The translations under genes were made by a program, and so were the position numbers. Of a stretch of DNA of 42,430 bases, positions 41,400 through 42,430 are shown in pieces. The notes under the pieces are model-generated. The model ran no database searches. It had not been told where the DNA came from and saw nothing but the letters and a program-made list of their open reading frames with translations. Origin of the DNA: Myxococcales bacterium (GTDB lineage Bacteria > Myxococcota_A > UBA9160 > SMWR01); contig JABSQW010000068.1 of the NCBI GenBank assembly GCA_013215605.1, positions 3,696 to 46,125 of the forward strand, given 5' to 3'. How positions within the stretch are numbered: position 1 is the stretch's first letter; every line of letters begins with the position of its first letter.

Positions 41400-42430
41400 A
41401 TGTCGGGAGTGAGCGCCGCAAAGAGCAACATGTCGCGTTGGCTCTTCGGCCCTGCACCCGACCTCTTGATCGGATGCGGCGTGCTCTACGGGCTGCTGTT
41501 CGCGGCGTTCGCGTTTGGCGGGAGCGCGCTCCGCGAAGCGCAACCCGGGTTCATCGGCCCGATGCTCATCGTACTGGTCAGCATGCCCCACTACGGCGCC
41601 ACTCTCTTGCGCGTCTACGATCAGTCCGCCGACCGCCGTCGATACGCGATCTTCTCCGTCCACATCACGATCGCGATGGTCGCTCTGTTCATCGCGGGTC
41701 TCTACGTCCCATGGATCGCATCGGCGCTCTTCACCGTCTACGTCACGTGGAGTCCGTGGCACTACACGGGCCAGAATTACGGCATCGCGGTCATGTTCCT
41801 CCGGCGAGGGGGCGTCGATCCCACCCCGCTCGAGAAGCGGCTCCTCTACGCATCCTTCATTCTCTGCTTCGCTCTCGTGTTTCTCGCGCTGCACGCGGAG
41901 GGGGCGCCCGTCACCGAGGGGGCCAAGTCCGGTTCGGGGATCTACTTCGTTTCGATCGGGTTGCCGACGGTGGTGGAGAACACGCTCTTTCCGGTGCTGG
42001 TCGTCGCCTACGTGGGCGCCCTTGCGGGCGCGATGGCGCTGCTCGGTCGGCGCGGGGGCATCGCGACGCTCGGGCCGCCCAGCGCGATCGCGCTCACCCA
42101 GGCGCTGTGGTTTGCGGTGCCCTTCGCGGCGCGCTTCTTCGACGTGGTACAGGGCGTCGATCCGCTGCGCATGCAGTTTCGCGGCTTCTACTTCACGTGG
42201 ATCGCGCTCGGGCACGCGGCCCAGTATCTCTGGATCACGGCGTACTACGCGCGCAACTCGAACGGTGGGCAGCGCGTCGGGCCCTTCCTCGTGAAGACGC
42301 TCCTAGCGGGCAACGCGATCTGGACACTTCCGGTACTGCTCTTCGGATCCGGGGTCATGGGCGGCCTCGGCTTCAGCAGCGGGCTCATGCTCCTCGTTGC
42401 CTCCGTGATCAACCTCCACCACTTCATCCT
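41400..42430 (+). CDS. Polytopic membrane protein with conserved histidines, 3' end cut by window
   Basis: The frame opens at ATG 41400 and stays open to the window end (343 residues seen), so it is partial. About eight hydrophobic helices are visible. Polar residues inside or beside them recur as His motifs: VSMPHYGATLLRVYD, TWSPWHYTGQNYG, and NLHHFIL at the edge. Clustered membrane histidines suggest metal or haem binding, as in membrane oxygenases, but I cannot name a family. It starts one base after the SGNH-like gene stop, so translation is probably coupled and the pair may share a pathway. Confidence 0.75.
   Translation, partial: MSGVSAAKSNMSRWLFGPAPDLLIGCGVLYGLLFAAFAFGGSALREAQPGFIGPMLIVLVSMPHYGATLLRVYDQSADRRRYAIFSVHITIAMVALFIAGLYVPWIASALFTVYVTWSPWHYTGQNYGIAVMFLRRGGVDPTPLEKRLLYASFILCFALVFLALHAEGAPVTEGAKSGSGIYFVSIGLPTVVENTLFPVLVVAYVGALAGAMALLGRRGGIATLGPPSAIALTQALWFAVPFAARFFDVVQGVDPLRMQFRGFYFTWIALGHAAQYLWITAYYARNSNGGQRVGPFLVKTLLAGNAIWTLPVLLFGSGVMGGLGFSSGLMLLVASVINLHHFI

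Noticed and set aside
1-42430. tRNA, rRNA, CRISPR array, prophage or intact insertion sequence
   Set aside because: None seen by reading; only the GGGGACGTT patch and one palindrome hint at mobile repeats.

Overview
The window is GC-rich bacterial chromosome with many GTG starts, 1-8 nt start/stop overlaps and no tRNA, rRNA, CRISPR array or intact mobile element that I can see. A split Fo operon (atpZ-atpI-atpB-atpE without atpF and F1 genes), sulfatase-like proteins ending in L(K/R)ALGYL, an IPTL-CTERM protein, DUF1329 and PhyH proteins together suggest an environmental deltaproteobacterial-type lineage (Myxococcota, Desulfobacterota or Binatota). That placement is inference; no marker here fixes it.

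Layout. 1-1831 (+): Fo part of ATP synthase, entered inside atpZ. The 1832-2119 gap holds nested hairpins and leads into tmk. 2741-4857 (-): a TetR regulator overlapping trkH; a palindrome lies between the -35 and -10 of the TetR promoter. 4963-8918 (-): SurA-like chaperone overlapping uvrA. 9041-11065 (+): GT-C type membrane glycosyltransferase. 11423-13922 (+): MocR regulator, small membrane protein and AhpD-like protein, all joined by ATGA overlaps, with TTGG direct repeats upstream. 14054-19423 (-): mfd, then a PAS-PAS histidine kinase. 19672-24112 (-): a compact operon of an AlkP-superfamily lipoprotein, a PhyH dioxygenase and a PQQ/cytochrome c lipoprotein. 24200-25941 (+): secreted protein overlapping an IPTL-CTERM metalloprotease. 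25950-29731 (-): AlkP-type phosphoesterase, GT2 and GT4 glycosyltransferases. 29725-31075 (+): a free-standing rplC with its own sigma70-like promoter and rlmE in the same frame, which lacks a standard start codon. 31147-35230 (+): VOC protein, a repeat patch, DUF1329 protein, receiver-domain remnant, membrane-SDR fusion and EVE protein. 35251-37638 (-): rnhA, a small barrel-like protein, tgt (also without a standard start) and a 42-residue basic protein. 37851-42430 (+): acyl-CoA dehydrogenase, pyrE, DUF420-like protein, SGNH-like protein and a polytopic membrane protein cut by the window edge.

Most genes are core functions: energy conversion, nucleotide synthesis, DNA repair, ribosome and tRNA modification. 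The best candidates for undescribed biology are the AlkP-PhyH-quinohemoprotein operon, the rplC-rlmE arrangement with two apparent CTG starts in one window, the 42-residue basic protein beside tgt, the structured atpE-tmk spacer, and the MocR three-gene operon with its direct repeats.
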